DNA of 64,000 bases, taken from contig NZ_JAPNJW010000001.1 of the NCBI RefSeq assembly GCF_026626745.1, positions 5,812,001-5,876,000 of the forward strand, in the 5' to 3' direction. Numbering within the stretch: the stretch's first letter is position 1; each line of letters opens with the position of its first letter. A program made the translations under genes and the position numbers. Shown here piece by piece: positions 43,901-51,151 of the stretch. The notes under the pieces are model-generated. The model ran no database searches, had not been told where the DNA came from, and saw only the letters and a program-made list of their open reading frames with translations. This DNA is from Nannocystis sp. RBIL2 (GTDB taxonomy: Bacteria; Myxococcota_A; Polyangia; Nannocystales; Nannocystaceae).

Positions 43901-44032
43901 ATCCGCCAGAGCATCGCGCAGATGCAGCACCGCACCGCCTCGGCCCCGAGCGCCGAAGCCCTGCGCCTGCGCGCCACGACCCTCGCCGGTGTCGACGCGC
44001 TGCTCTCGGGCCTCGAACAAGTCGCCCCCTGA
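40979..44032 (+). CDS. Large dynamin-like GTPase with N-terminal TPR-like domain
   Basis: 1017 residues; ATG 40979 overlaps the previous stop by four bases. Residues 45-440 are TPR-like helical pairs (A-R-E-L-S-L-T-G-D-Y-A-G-A-A-T-R-L). The GTPase follows: G-E-F-S-S-G-K-S-T (near 562), G-V-L-P-T-T-T-T-I-N-F (switch), D-T-P-G-L-N (near 653), N-K-V-D (near 712). A helical C-terminal third follows. Paired tandem dynamin-like GTPases that work as heteromers are known in bacteria; here the partner differs by carrying the TPR part instead of a membrane hairpin. Hairpin repeats occur in frame at 42086, 42370 and 43616. Decayed copies of its last codons follow the stop. Confidence 0.85.
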   Translation: MSSDDTRKPKDEDKNPLRSMGSALGGWAKRMGTILSEVTQQGPPEEVARAISQARELSLTGDYAGAATRLREPLTQRPGDTHLKLALAITRVAQVLTGNAHLSVLLELAEPPNKRGERALPETLAEATRLLLRDEFDPALDQLRRGRKLVEDAGEPGLHDARFLLNLLTTLLQVRRGRFERGLLEFQRARARLPEGTRGPLRALLVREGAQLLLAEDHLDEAIAWLTGEADLGNTAAEVDQGTAAARAYLSVALAAKGDRVGAEAVRAKVPARPEWEEHLVRVHLLLGTGAEARALALRHLQQDPQSPRRKRLWALCEVAAWPVGGCDANSSIRASVLDALVDAAASAAGERQERHLQELAHVALRADLLSDGTVALIRRRLQDGAASAPEELRLVNARRRLQDNDERAGEDFLPGPPPRFRSQPDLGGPFGPDEISPLRDASQRLGVLRGQRALASAEFCLKSHVSGDSQPVNLHEAAQEYLVEVLTEAPEHARARALLAQLAQPLQSNRLEDLLAAATALLAAIPSRVLGVPITGVADALSGVIAARERLARPLTIAVMGEFSSGKSTFVNALLGEVVAPMGVLPTTTTINFFRRGPTGGARVHYRDGSISTVARGEVHTFLRGLDDVAASRVRHMEIERTSARMGEAAVVDTPGLNALDGFHERVAREFVDEADAIIWIFSATRGGAASEAGVLKSMRADGRQVLGVLNKVDTLDPEERAELTDYLKQQFGDVLLDIIPVCASDALELRTGSADPEARHDDPFRAVEDALEKHFLAHARELKRSLAARRLGDALARTGTAVREAIAGLETRASQTGPVGSDPTHLEARLVALGDKVYGQLLALDDLLTRECLALGVLRAGAGGKILVTEQDVTYLTAVLRDSILRALQADLGELSQEPDSDAFSDILAARLVPWAQGYLDSLESSGFIASLIHEHGHGVAKGEAALRERYRSALAPVAASWRKFIRGQVRAIRQSIAQMQHRTASAPSAEALRLRATTLAGVDALLSGLEQVAP
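42086..42101. repeat. Dispersed hairpin repeat
   Basis: CTGTCC-GATG-GGACAG, a 6-bp perfect stem within the second dynamin-like gene, encoding L-S-D-G-T-V. Confidence 0.7.
43616..43633. repeat. Dispersed hairpin repeat, GCTGTCC type with TTCG loop
   Basis: GCTGTCC-TTCG-GGACAGC, a 7-bp perfect stem with the stable TTCG loop. Both outer bases differ from the CCTGTCC type in a compensatory way (G:C for C:G). The reading frame is A-V-L-R-D-S, different from other coding copies. Confidence 0.8.
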
Positions 44033-44352
44033 GCCTCGACCCAATCCCCGAGCGCGCGCCAACACCGACGCGCTGCTCGGGGATCCGCGACCTTCGAGTC
44101 GCCCTTACTGGCGTCGCCTCGGGCCCTCGAACAGTCGCCCCTGCGTTCGAACCTCGAGTCAGGCCCGCCCCAGCGTTCGCCGCCGACCGCGGCGAGGCCG
44201 GCCGGGCCGCGCGCAGCCCGCGGCGCTCCGCTGGCTCGCGCCTCGCGTCCGGCCGCCTCTGTCTACATTTTTGCCGCCCCGCAGGCGCCCCCGGTCCTCG
44301 GGTCTGCCCTGTTCCACGCGCGCGGCGATGCGCTATTGTCCGGCTTCGAGCC
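44033..44352. other. Intergenic region with decayed copies of the upstream gene's 3' end
   Basis: 320 bp between the second dynamin-like gene and rnhB. Two tracts match the end of the upstream gene: CGACGCGCTGCTC at 44067-44079, and CTCGGGCCCTCGAACAGTCG at 44118-44137, against CTCGGGCCTCGAACAAGTCG at the gene end (44006-44025). The rest is GC-rich with no gene. The rnhB promoter must lie here but was not recognised. Confidence 0.6.
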
Positions 44353-45027
44353 ATGAGCCTTGAACACACCTGGCCCGCCTGGGGCCTCGATGAGGCCGGT
44401 CGCGGCCCGATCCTCGGCCCCATGACCCTGGCGCTGGTGTCCCTCGACCGCCGCGCGGCGACCAAGCTGCGCGGCCTCGGCGTGCAGGACAGCAAGCGTT
44501 TTGGGGCAGGTCCCAAGGCACAGGAACTTCGGGCCAGCTTGTCCGTCGAGATCCGCCGGCTCGCGCGCGTGTGCGTGTGCGTCGAGATCCACGTCGACGT
44601 CATCGACGAGCACACCTACCGCGGCCAGCTCAACGTGCTCGAGCAGAACACCGCGCTCAGGCTGCTCGCCGAAGCCGGCACCCCCGAGGACGCCCACATC
44701 ATCGCCGACGGCTGCCGGATCTTCACGCCGCTCCAGCGCAGCTACCCGCGCCTGTGCGCCGTCGACAAGGGCGAGTCGGCCCACGTCGCAGTCGCCGCCG
44801 CCTCGATCGTCGCCAAGCACGCCCGCGACGAGGCCTTCTCCGCGATCGCGGCCCGCTACGCCGCCGACTTCGGCCCGATCGCCGGCGGCGGCTACCTCAA
44901 CAAGGCCACCCGCCGCTTCCTCGACGCCTACAACAAGGTCCACGCCCGCCTCCCGCCCGAGGCCCGCAAGAGCTGGGGCGCCGAGAAAGTCGACGCCGGC
45001 GATCAGCTCTCGCTCATGGCGGACTGA
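44353..45027 (+). CDS. rnhB: Ribonuclease HII
   Basis: 224 residues. ATG 44353 places G-L-D-E-A-G-R-G-P-I-L-G-P-M near residue 11, giving the two acidic ligands D-E. The third region Q-D-S-K-R-F follows, and I-I-A-D-G-C-R-I-F with A-A-S-I-V-A-K-H-A-R-D completes the family pattern. The enzyme removes RNA from RNA-DNA hybrids and single ribonucleotides from DNA. The upstream frame is open for thousands of bases but is a shadow of the dynamin gene. A palindrome copy at about 44505-44525 encodes F-G-A-G-P-K-A-Q next to the D-S-K motif. Confidence 0.92.
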   Translation: MSLEHTWPAWGLDEAGRGPILGPMTLALVSLDRRAATKLRGLGVQDSKRFGAGPKAQELRASLSVEIRRLARVCVCVEIHVDVIDEHTYRGQLNVLEQNTALRLLAEAGTPEDAHIIADGCRIFTPLQRSYPRLCAVDKGESAHVAVAAASIVAKHARDEAFSAIAARYAADFGPIAGGGYLNKATRRFLDAYNKVHARLPPEARKSWGAEKVDAGDQLSLMAD

Positions 45028-45047
45028 CCCGGGTCGCGCGAGACCGC

Positions 45048-45163
45048 GAGGCTGTCTCTTCGCTCATGTCTCTCACAACATGCTCGTGAAGCCATGTCTC
45101 TCATGACATGTCCACTCACGCATGCTCTTTAGACCCTGTAGCGAAGGACATGTCCTTCGCTAC
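45048..45163. repeat. Palindrome cluster between rnhB and the sigma-factor gene
   Basis: The convergent spacer contains at least five related elements: CTGTCTCTTCGCTCATGTC, CATGTC-TCTCAT-GACATG (45093-45110), and a perfect 26-bp palindrome at 45138-45163 (arms read GTAGCGAAGGACA). The last one ends one base before the sigma-factor stop codon (45165). It may form a bidirectional transcription end; no T-run is present. Confidence 0.75.
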
Positions 45164-45164
45164 C

Positions 45165-45779
45165 TCAAGCATTAAAGTCGGCCAGGTCTTGCCGCAGCTT
45201 CTCGAGCGCGTAGCGCATGCGGCTCTTGACCGTGTTCTCGGGCGCCCCGACGATGTCGCCGATCTCTTTAAAAGAGAGCCCGTTGATCTGGCGCATCAGG
45301 AACACCTCGCGCTGGTCTTCGGGCAGCAGGTCGATCGCGCGGGCGATCCGCTGGCGGATCTGCGGGGCAGCGGCGCGATCGTCGGTGGGCACGTCGTCGG
45401 CCGCGACGGTCTCGACCATCGCCGGGCCCTCGTCGTCGGCCCCGCGGCGCGGCGTGTCGAGCGACGTCGTGCGGCGGAACTTCGCGCGGCGGCTCTCGTC
45501 GACGCAGAGGTTCCTGGCGATCGTGTACAGCCAGGTCGTCAGCTTGGCCGTGCGCTCGTAGCGGTCCTTCGAGCGCACCACCCGGAGGAACACCTCCTGC
45601 AGCAGTTCCTCGGCGCGGCTGCGGTTCTGCACGCTGCGCAGCAGGAAGTTGAACAGCCCGCGGCGGTGGCGCGCGACTAGCTCTTCGAACGCCCGCGCGT
45701 CGCCGTCGCGGAAGCTCAGCATCAGCGCCTCGTCGCTGCGCGGCTCGGGCGGGCGGCCGTTGCGGTGCGGGTCGTCCAT
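45165..45779 (-). CDS. ECF-type RNA polymerase sigma factor
   Basis: 204 residues from ATG 45779. Region 2: F-R-D-G-D-A-R-A-F-E-E-L-V-A-R-H, A-E-E-L-L-Q-E-V-F-L-R-V-V and T-W-L-Y-T-I-A-R-N-L-C-V-D. Region 4: L-L-P-E-D-Q-R-E-V-F-L-M-R-Q-I-N-G-L-S-F-K-E-I-G, then E-N-T-V-K-S-R-M-R-Y-A-L-E-K-L-R. The linker between them is acidic and longer than usual. No anti-sigma gene is adjacent; it lies 77 bp downstream of mutM and may be co-transcribed with the tsaD-rsmA-mutM group. Target genes unknown. Confidence 0.88.
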   Translation of the reverse strand: MDDPHRNGRPPEPRSDEALMLSFRDGDARAFEELVARHRRGLFNFLLRSVQNRSRAEELLQEVFLRVVRSKDRYERTAKLTTWLYTIARNLCVDESRRAKFRRTTSLDTPRRGADDEGPAMVETVAADDVPTDDRAAAPQIRQRIARAIDLLPEDQREVFLMRQINGLSFKEIGDIVGAPENTVKSRMRYALEKLRQDLADFNA

Positions 45780-45856
45780 GCCTTCGATGGCGGCCCCCAG
45801 TGTGCGCCCACCCCCAGCGCTCTGGCAAGACTCAGGCCAAAGCGGCCGCGAGCGGC

Positions 45857-46720
45857 TCAGCGGACCAGGCGCGTGCGGGGTCGCGGCTGGCAGCGCGGGC
45901 AATACGCCCCGCTGCGCCCGCCTGACACGAATCCGACCAGCTTCGCCCCGCAGCGCGGGCAGGCTTCGTCGGCCCGTCCGTAGACGCGCAGGTCGTCCTG
46001 GTTGCGGCCCACCTCGCCCTCGACGTTGCGGAAGTCCTTGAGCGTCGTCCCGCCGTTGTCGATCCCTCGCTGGAGCACCGTCACGATCGTCCCTGCGAGT
46101 CGCTCCCACGCGCTCGCGTGCAGCCGCTGCGCCTCCACCAGCGGGAAGATCCCCGCCGCGAACAGCGCCTCGACCGCATAAATGTTGCCGAGCCCGGCGA
46201 TCGCCTCCTGGTCGAGCAGCGCGTCGCGGATCGGCCGGCGCGACGCCCCGAGCCGCTCGGCCAGCACCGTCCCGCCGAACCCGTGGTCCAGCGGTTCGGG
46301 CCCCAGCGCCCCGAGCGGTTCGCTCGCCATCAGCTCTGCCAGCGGCCCCGCCCGCAGCCCGCCGAAGCGGCGCGGATCGACCAGCCGCACCTCGCGCTCG
46401 TCGGCCATGCGCAGCGCGAAGTGGGTGTGCGTCACCTTCGGCTGCGCCGCCGTCGTCACCCCGCAGCGGCCGCTCATCCCCAGGTGGATCACCAGCCCGT
46501 TCGTCTCCCCGCCCGGGCCCGCGAACTCCCACACGATGTACTTGCCGCGCCGCCGGATGTCCTTCGGGACATTGTCCTTCAGACAGGCGAGATTCTCCGC
46601 CGCCCAGCTCTTGCCGACCCGCAGCTTGAACGTGCTGCGCCACACCTCGACCACCGGCGCGCGCAGCTGCGCCGCCTGCAGCCCGCGGCGGACCGACTCG
46701 ACCTCAGGCAGCTCCGGCAC
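45857..46720 (-). CDS. mutM: Formamidopyrimidine-DNA glycosylase (Fpg/MutM)
   Basis: 287 residues. The start is fixed by M-P-E-L-P-E-V-E, where Pro2 is the catalytic amine and Glu3 essential. Helix-two-turn-helix G-L-G-N-I-Y-A-V-E-A-L-F and a C-terminal zinc finger (C-P-R-C ... C-P-R-C) are intact. The enzyme excises 8-oxoguanine and ring-opened purines. A palindrome copy at 46557-46572 and the half-site after it encode L-K-D-N-V-P-K-D-I, just before the conserved R-R-R-G-K-Y. The gene overlaps rsmA by 17 bp. Confidence 0.93.
   Translation of the reverse strand: MPELPEVESVRRGLQAAQLRAPVVEVWRSTFKLRVGKSWAAENLACLKDNVPKDIRRRGKYIVWEFAGPGGETNGLVIHLGMSGRCGVTTAAQPKVTHTHFALRMADEREVRLVDPRRFGGLRAGPLAELMASEPLGALGPEPLDHGFGGTVLAERLGASRRPIRDALLDQEAIAGLGNIYAVEALFAAGIFPLVEAQRLHASAWERLAGTIVTVLQRGIDNGGTTLKDFRNVEGEVGRNQDDLRVYGRADEACPRCGAKLVGFVSGGRSGAYCPRCQPRPRTRLVR
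46557..46572. repeat. Dispersed hairpin repeat with TTCG loop in mutM
   Basis: ATGTCC-TTCG-GGACAT, a 6-bp perfect stem. On the coding (minus) strand it reads V-P-K-D-I, a third reading frame for the same element. A second half-site (TGTCCTTCAGACA) follows directly. Confidence 0.75.
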
Positions 46721-47552
46721 CGGCTGCCTCCCTCGCGCGCTGTAGCGCCGCGAATTGTTCCGGCCCCAGAGTCTCCGGCCGCACCCCCGGATCGATCCCC
46801 GCAGCCGCGCACCACTCCTGCGCCTCCGCGCGGCTCCCGAGCGCAGCCAGCGAGTTGACCAGCACCTTGCGTCGCTGCTGGAACGCCGTGCGCACCAGCT
46901 GCCGCAGCCCCGCCTCGTCGGCCACCGCCCCGAGCGGCTCCGGTCGGGCGTCGAGACGGATCACCGCCGAATCGACCCGCGGCGCCGGCAGGAAGCAGCC
47001 TCGCGGCACGTTGCGCACCCGCGCGATCGTCCGCACGCGCGACAGCACTGCAGTCACCCCGCCGTAATCGTCCTCGCCAGGCCGCGCGCACAGCCGGTCG
47101 GCGACCTCCTTCTGCACCATCACCACCCACGGCCCGCCCGCTGGCGCCTGCTCGAGCAGCGCGAACAGCAGCGGACCCGTCAGCTGGTACGGCAGGTTGC
47201 CGACGATCGCCACCGGCTCGGCCTGCCCGGCGATCGCCGCCGCGTAGTCGAACCGCACCGCGTCCGCCTCGTGCAGCGTGAAATTCGGCCGCTCGCCGAG
47301 CTCCGCCCGCAGCACCGCGCACAGATCGCGGTCACGCTCGATCGCCCACACCTCCGCGCCCGTCGCCAGCAAGCGGTCCGTCAGCGTCCCCAGGCCTGCA
47401 CCGATCTCGATGACCCGCCGCCCCGGCCGCGCCCCGCTCGCCACCGCGATCGCTGCGTGGACCTCGGGCGCGATCAAGAAATTCTGCCCCCAGCTGTGAC
47501 GCGCGTGCAGGCCGTAGCGGCGGAGCAGCGCCCCTGGTGAATCGATCGTCAT
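46704..47552 (-). CDS. rsmA: 16S rRNA dimethyladenosine transferase (KsgA)
   Basis: 282 residues. ATG 47552 follows GAGGGAGC; a GTG at 47579 is in frame but falls inside a palindrome. Motifs: H-S-W-G-Q-N-F-L, V-I-E-I-G-A-G-L-G-T-L-T (SAM site), E-A-D-A-V-R-F-D, N-L-P-Y-Q-L-T-G-P-L-L-F (catalytic NLPY), M-V-Q-K-E-V-A-D-R-L and the C-terminal F-Q-Q-R-R-K-V-L-V-N-S-L. It dimethylates two adjacent adenines near the 3' end of 16S rRNA during 30S assembly. Confidence 0.93.
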   Translation of the reverse strand: MTIDSPGALLRRYGLHARHSWGQNFLIAPEVHAAIAVASGARPGRRVIEIGAGLGTLTDRLLATGAEVWAIERDRDLCAVLRAELGERPNFTLHEADAVRFDYAAAIAGQAEPVAIVGNLPYQLTGPLLFALLEQAPAGGPWVVMVQKEVADRLCARPGEDDYGGVTAVLSRVRTIARVRNVPRGCFLPAPRVDSAVIRLDARPEPLGAVADEAGLRQLVRTAFQQRRKVLVNSLAALGSRAEAQEWCAAAGIDPGVRPETLGPEQFAALQRAREAAGAGAA

Positions 47553-47561
47553 GCTCCCTCG

Positions 47562-47602
47562 ACCTGTCCCTGCGGACACCTTCTAAAACCTGTCCCCGGG
47601 GC
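47562..47602. repeat. Palindrome pair in the tsaD-rsmA spacer
   Basis: CCTGTCCCTGCGGACA and ACCTGTCCCCGGGGCC occupy most of the 54-bp gap between the tsaD stop and the rsmA start. They fall just upstream of the rsmA ribosome-binding site and could affect its translation. Confidence 0.6.
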
Positions 47603-47606
47603 CAGC

Positions 47607-48653
47607 TCAGCCATCGCGCGCCCGCCCCTCGTCGAGCGCCAGGCTCGCGTAGACCTCGACCGGTGGTTCGCGGCGGAGCCCGGCTGCCCAGCGCAGCGCA
47701 GCCGCCCCGCCGATCATCGCCGCGTTGTCGCCGCAGTAGCGCAGCGGCGGCGCGCGCAACGTGAAGCCGTCGCGCGTTGCCGCCTCCGCGAGCGCTGTTC
47801 GCAGCCCGCTGTTCGCCGACACACCGCCGACGATCGTCACCAGAGAAGTCCCCACGCGTCGTCGCGCCGCGCGGAGCTTCGCCACCAACACCGCCACCAC
47901 CGCCGCCTGGAACGACGCGCACACGTCGGCCAACGCCTGCCGCGACGACGGCTGCCCGTGTTGATCGACGTACACCGCCACCGCGGTCTTGAGCCCCGAG
48001 AACGAGAACTCGAGGTTCTCGCGCGACCCGAGCATCGCCCGCGGGAACGGCACCGCGGTCGGATCGCCGTCGGCCGCCAGTCGATCGATCACCGGCCCGC
48101 CCGGGTAGCCGAGCCCGAGGAGCTTCGCCGCCTTGTCGAACGCCTCGCCGGCCGCGTCGTCGCGGGTGCTGCCCAGCACCTCGTAGCGGCCGAGCGCCTG
48201 CACGTGGACCAACTCGCTGTGCCCGCCCGACACAGACAGCGCCAGGTGCGGCGCGAACTCGGCGGGCGGCGAGTCGGCGTCACCGAGGAACGGCGACACC
48301 AGGTGGCCTTCCATGTGATGCACCCCGACCAGAGGCAGACCTGTCGCAAGGGACAGGCCGCGCGCCAGCTGCACCGCCACCAGCAGCGCGCCGACCAGCC
48401 CCGGCCCCTCGGTCACGCCGATCGCGTCGAACCACTCGAAGCCGACGCCCGCGCGCGCCAGCGCCTCGCGGACCACCGGCACCGCAGCGGTCAAGTGATG
48501 CCGACTCGCCAGCTCCGGCACCACCCCGCCGAACTGCGCGTGCAGCTCGACCTGCGACGCCACCACGCTCGCGCGCACGAACAGCCCCTCGACCACGGCG
48601 CAGGCCGTCTCGTCACACGACGATTCAAGCGCGAGGATGCGAGGAGCGGCCAT
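47607..48653 (-). CDS. tsaD: tRNA threonylcarbamoyladenosine synthase subunit TsaD
   Basis: 348 residues, standard length. It opens I-L-A-L-E-S-S-C-D-E-T, with the metal site H-H-M-E-G-H, S-V-S-G-G-H-S-E-L, G-E-A-F-D-K-A-A-K-L-L-G-L-G-Y-P-G-G and G-G-V-S-A-N. It makes the t6A modification at position 37 of ANN-decoding tRNAs with TsaB/C/E, none of which is seen here. A hairpin copy (48340-48357) encodes L-S-L-A-T-G-L-P at a position where this residue pattern is normal for TsaD, so here the element sits in conserved coding sequence. Confidence 0.95.
   Translation of the reverse strand: MAAPRILALESSCDETACAVVEGLFVRASVVASQVELHAQFGGVVPELASRHHLTAAVPVVREALARAGVGFEWFDAIGVTEGPGLVGALLVAVQLARGLSLATGLPLVGVHHMEGHLVSPFLGDADSPPAEFAPHLALSVSGGHSELVHVQALGRYEVLGSTRDDAAGEAFDKAAKLLGLGYPGGPVIDRLAADGDPTAVPFPRAMLGSRENLEFSFSGLKTAVAVYVDQHGQPSSRQALADVCASFQAAVVAVLVAKLRAARRRVGTSLVTIVGGVSANSGLRTALAEAATRDGFTLRAPPLRYCGDNAAMIGGAAALRWAAGLRREPPVEVYASLALDEGRARDG
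48340..48357. repeat. Dispersed hairpin repeat in the conserved core of tsaD
   Basis: CCTGTC-GCAAGG-GACAGG, a 6-bp perfect stem. The encoded residues are typical for TsaD at this place, so no insertion is implied. Confidence 0.7.
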
Positions 48654-48665
48654 CGACCAGGTCGG

Positions 48666-50936
48666 TCACGGCGCAGGGAGCTTGCGCTGGAGAGAGCGCA
48701 ACTGCGCGCGGACTGTGCTGGCGTAGCGCGCCTTGGGGTCCAGTTCAAGGTAGCGCTCGTATGCGTGGACCGCGGTCGCGACCTCGCCGAGCTCCTCCGC
48801 GATCACCCCGAGGGCCAGCTGCGCGTCGGCCAGGTTCGCATCGGCCTCGACCGCGGCCTTGGCCGCCGGCAGGGCCTCCGCGAACTTGCCCTGATCGAGC
48901 CGCGCGTTGGCCAGCAGCGCCTGCGCCTCCGCGTAGCGCGGCGCCTCCGTCACCAGCTCGACCAGCGTCGCCTCGGCGTCCTTCGCCTTGCCGTTCTTGT
49001 ACTGCTTCTGCGCCTGCTCGAGCTTCGCCTGCTGCTCCGGCGAGATCGCCGACGGCTCCGGCGGCGTCTCCGCGCTCGGCGGCTCCGCCTTCGTCGGCGC
49101 CGGCGGCTCGGGCGCCGGCGGCGTCAATTGAGCAGGCGGCTCCGCCTTCGTCGGCTCCGCCTTCGTCGGCTCCACCTTCGTCGGCTCCGCCTTCGCCGGC
49201 CCCGGCTCGCTCGCTCCCACCGGCTCCGGCGGCGCAGGCTTGCCCGCCACCGCCTGGACCGACCTGTCTCTCGGGACATCCGCAGCCGTCGGTCGCCACA
49301 ACAGCGCCGCCATCGCCGCCGCCGTCCCCACCGCCATCAAACCCCACGGCCACAGCGAGCGCCGCCGCGGCACCTCTTCGGCCGCCACCGCGAAGTTTGC
49401 CGCCGACAGCTGCGACGGCGCAGGCGCCGGCGTCACCCCCGAGTTCATCGCCAGCGTCTGCGCCACCAGATCGTTGAGGCGACCCAGGTCGGCCGCACTG
49501 TCGGACAGCAACGGCTGATTCCCGCTGAACGACGACTCGAGCGCGCCCACCGTCGGGATCGCCCCGCTGTGTTCGCGCCGATGCACGATCACCGACGACG
49601 AGGGCCGTGCCCGCGGCGCCGGCACGTCATGCGGCATCACCAGCTCACCGACGGCCTCCGCGCTCGGCGCTCCCATCGGCGACGCGATCGTGAACGGGCC
49701 CAGGCGATCGGTCACGCGATCAGGATGACCCACCGCCCCCTCGTCTGGCGAGTCACCTGGCCCGTGAGACTCGTCAGGAATTCCGCCGACCAGCACGTCG
49801 TCGTGCTCCGCCCCGCTGGCCCCCGGGAACGGCTGAGGGTAGTTCGGCAGCGGCGGCAGATCGGCGACCGCCTCGGGAGGCTGCGCAGCCAGCGACGGCG
49901 GGACCTGGATCGCCATCGACGTCGCCCTGTGCAGATCCCACAGCTCGAGGTTCCCCTCGACGGGCGTCTCCTGCGACCGCTCCTCCAGCGACGACTCGCC
50001 CGGCTCGAGCAGCAACCCCTTGAAGTAGAGCTCGCTGACGTACTCGAGCGCCTCGAGGTCGTCGAGGCCCGAGTCGTCGATCGCCTGGATGATCGAACGC
50101 TTGGCGTTGAAGCGGCGCAGGATCGTCTGCTGCTTCGGCGTCAGCTCCATGTCCGACTTCGACGCCATGTTGATGTCGATGATGAGGACGTGGTCGAGCG
50201 GCGGCAGGCCCTCGAGCAGGCGGCCCCACTCGTCGACCCGGCGCATCCCTTCCATCAGCAGGCTCTGCGTCGACTCCTCGATCGTCGGCACCCGGCTGAT
50301 CGACTTGAACTCGACCTCGAAGCGCCCGTCGCTGAGCCCGAGCAGGCGGAACACGGCCGCGTCGGCCTGCAGGCGCCCCATCTGCGCGTCGATGAGCCGC
50401 CCGTCGCGGAACCACACCGCCGCCGGACCGAGGTCCGTCTCGAACTCGATCGTCCCGCTCTTGCGGGAGATCTCGATCGTCTGCATCAAGTCCACGATCG
50501 CCATGTCGGCGAGCTGCCCGCTGAACTTGGTGCGCGCGTCCTTCTTGCCGATCCGCTCCTGCTGCTTTCGTTGCAGCAGCATCTTCACGCGGACCATGAT
50601 CTCTTTGACGTAGATCGGCCGGGTCAGGTAGTCGTCGACGCCGAGCTCGAGCCCGTGGACCTTGTCTTCCAGCTCGGTGGCCGAGGTCAGGAAGATGAAG
50701 GGGATCTGGCCCCACTTGGCGTGGCTCTTGACGATCCGGCAGAACTCGAAGCCGCTGCCGTCGGGTAGCCGCGTATCCGACACGATCAGCTCAGGGTCGG
50801 TGAGATCGAGGAACTGCAGCGCCTGCTGCATGTTCTCGGCCGCCGTGATGCTGTAGCCCGCCTTGCGGAGGCTGACCTCCAGCACCCGCCGTGTCCGTGC
50901 GTCGGCGTCGACGATCAGCAGGTTCTGCCGGGCCAT
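48666..50936 (-). CDS. Response-regulator receiver-DUF4388 protein with membrane segment and TPR tail
   Basis: 756 residues. Receiver domain 1-120: acidic D10/D12, phosphoacceptor D54 in I-V-S-D-T-R-L-P-D-G, F-L-T-S-A-T. The conserved Lys is replaced by Arg in Y-L-T-R-P-I. Residues 135-240 fit DUF4388 (F-S-G-Q-L-A-D-M-A-I-V-D-L-M-Q, S-G-T-I-E-F). A disordered middle leads to one membrane segment near 525, an E-P-T-K-A repeat linker, and C-terminal TPR units (Y-K-N-G-K-A-K-D-A-E-A). This would place the TPRs outside the cytoplasm. Such receiver-DUF4388 proteins are common in myxobacteria; output unknown. The gene sits 12 bp upstream of tsaD. Confidence 0.8.
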   Translation of the reverse strand: MARQNLLIVDADARTRRVLEVSLRKAGYSITAAENMQQALQFLDLTDPELIVSDTRLPDGSGFEFCRIVKSHAKWGQIPFIFLTSATELEDKVHGLELGVDDYLTRPIYVKEIMVRVKMLLQRKQQERIGKKDARTKFSGQLADMAIVDLMQTIEISRKSGTIEFETDLGPAAVWFRDGRLIDAQMGRLQADAAVFRLLGLSDGRFEVEFKSISRVPTIEESTQSLLMEGMRRVDEWGRLLEGLPPLDHVLIIDINMASKSDMELTPKQQTILRRFNAKRSIIQAIDDSGLDDLEALEYVSELYFKGLLLEPGESSLEERSQETPVEGNLELWDLHRATSMAIQVPPSLAAQPPEAVADLPPLPNYPQPFPGASGAEHDDVLVGGIPDESHGPGDSPDEGAVGHPDRVTDRLGPFTIASPMGAPSAEAVGELVMPHDVPAPRARPSSSVIVHRREHSGAIPTVGALESSFSGNQPLLSDSAADLGRLNDLVAQTLAMNSGVTPAPAPSQLSAANFAVAAEEVPRRRSLWPWGLMAVGTAAAMAALLWRPTAADVPRDRSVQAVAGKPAPPEPVGASEPGPAKAEPTKVEPTKAEPTKAEPPAQLTPPAPEPPAPTKAEPPSAETPPEPSAISPEQQAKLEQAQKQYKNGKAKDAEATLVELVTEAPRYAEAQALLANARLDQGKFAEALPAAKAAVEADANLADAQLALGVIAEELGEVATAVHAYERYLELDPKARYASTVRAQLRSLQRKLPAP

Positions 50937-51151
50937 GTGCCTTCACCTGCGCGAGAGCCCCCGGCTCTCCGGCTCCACGACGCGCCTGCTCGCCCCGACT
51001 TCCCCACGGCTCGTAAAACGATAGCAACCCCGCGAACCGGGCGGCAAGCGGCCGCGCCGCGCGCTGGCGGCCCAATATGTCCCAAAGGCCATGGACGTTA
51101 GTGCGCCTCTCGTGTTTCCCGCGCGCAGGGTTTCTCTGCTAGCTTGTCGCC

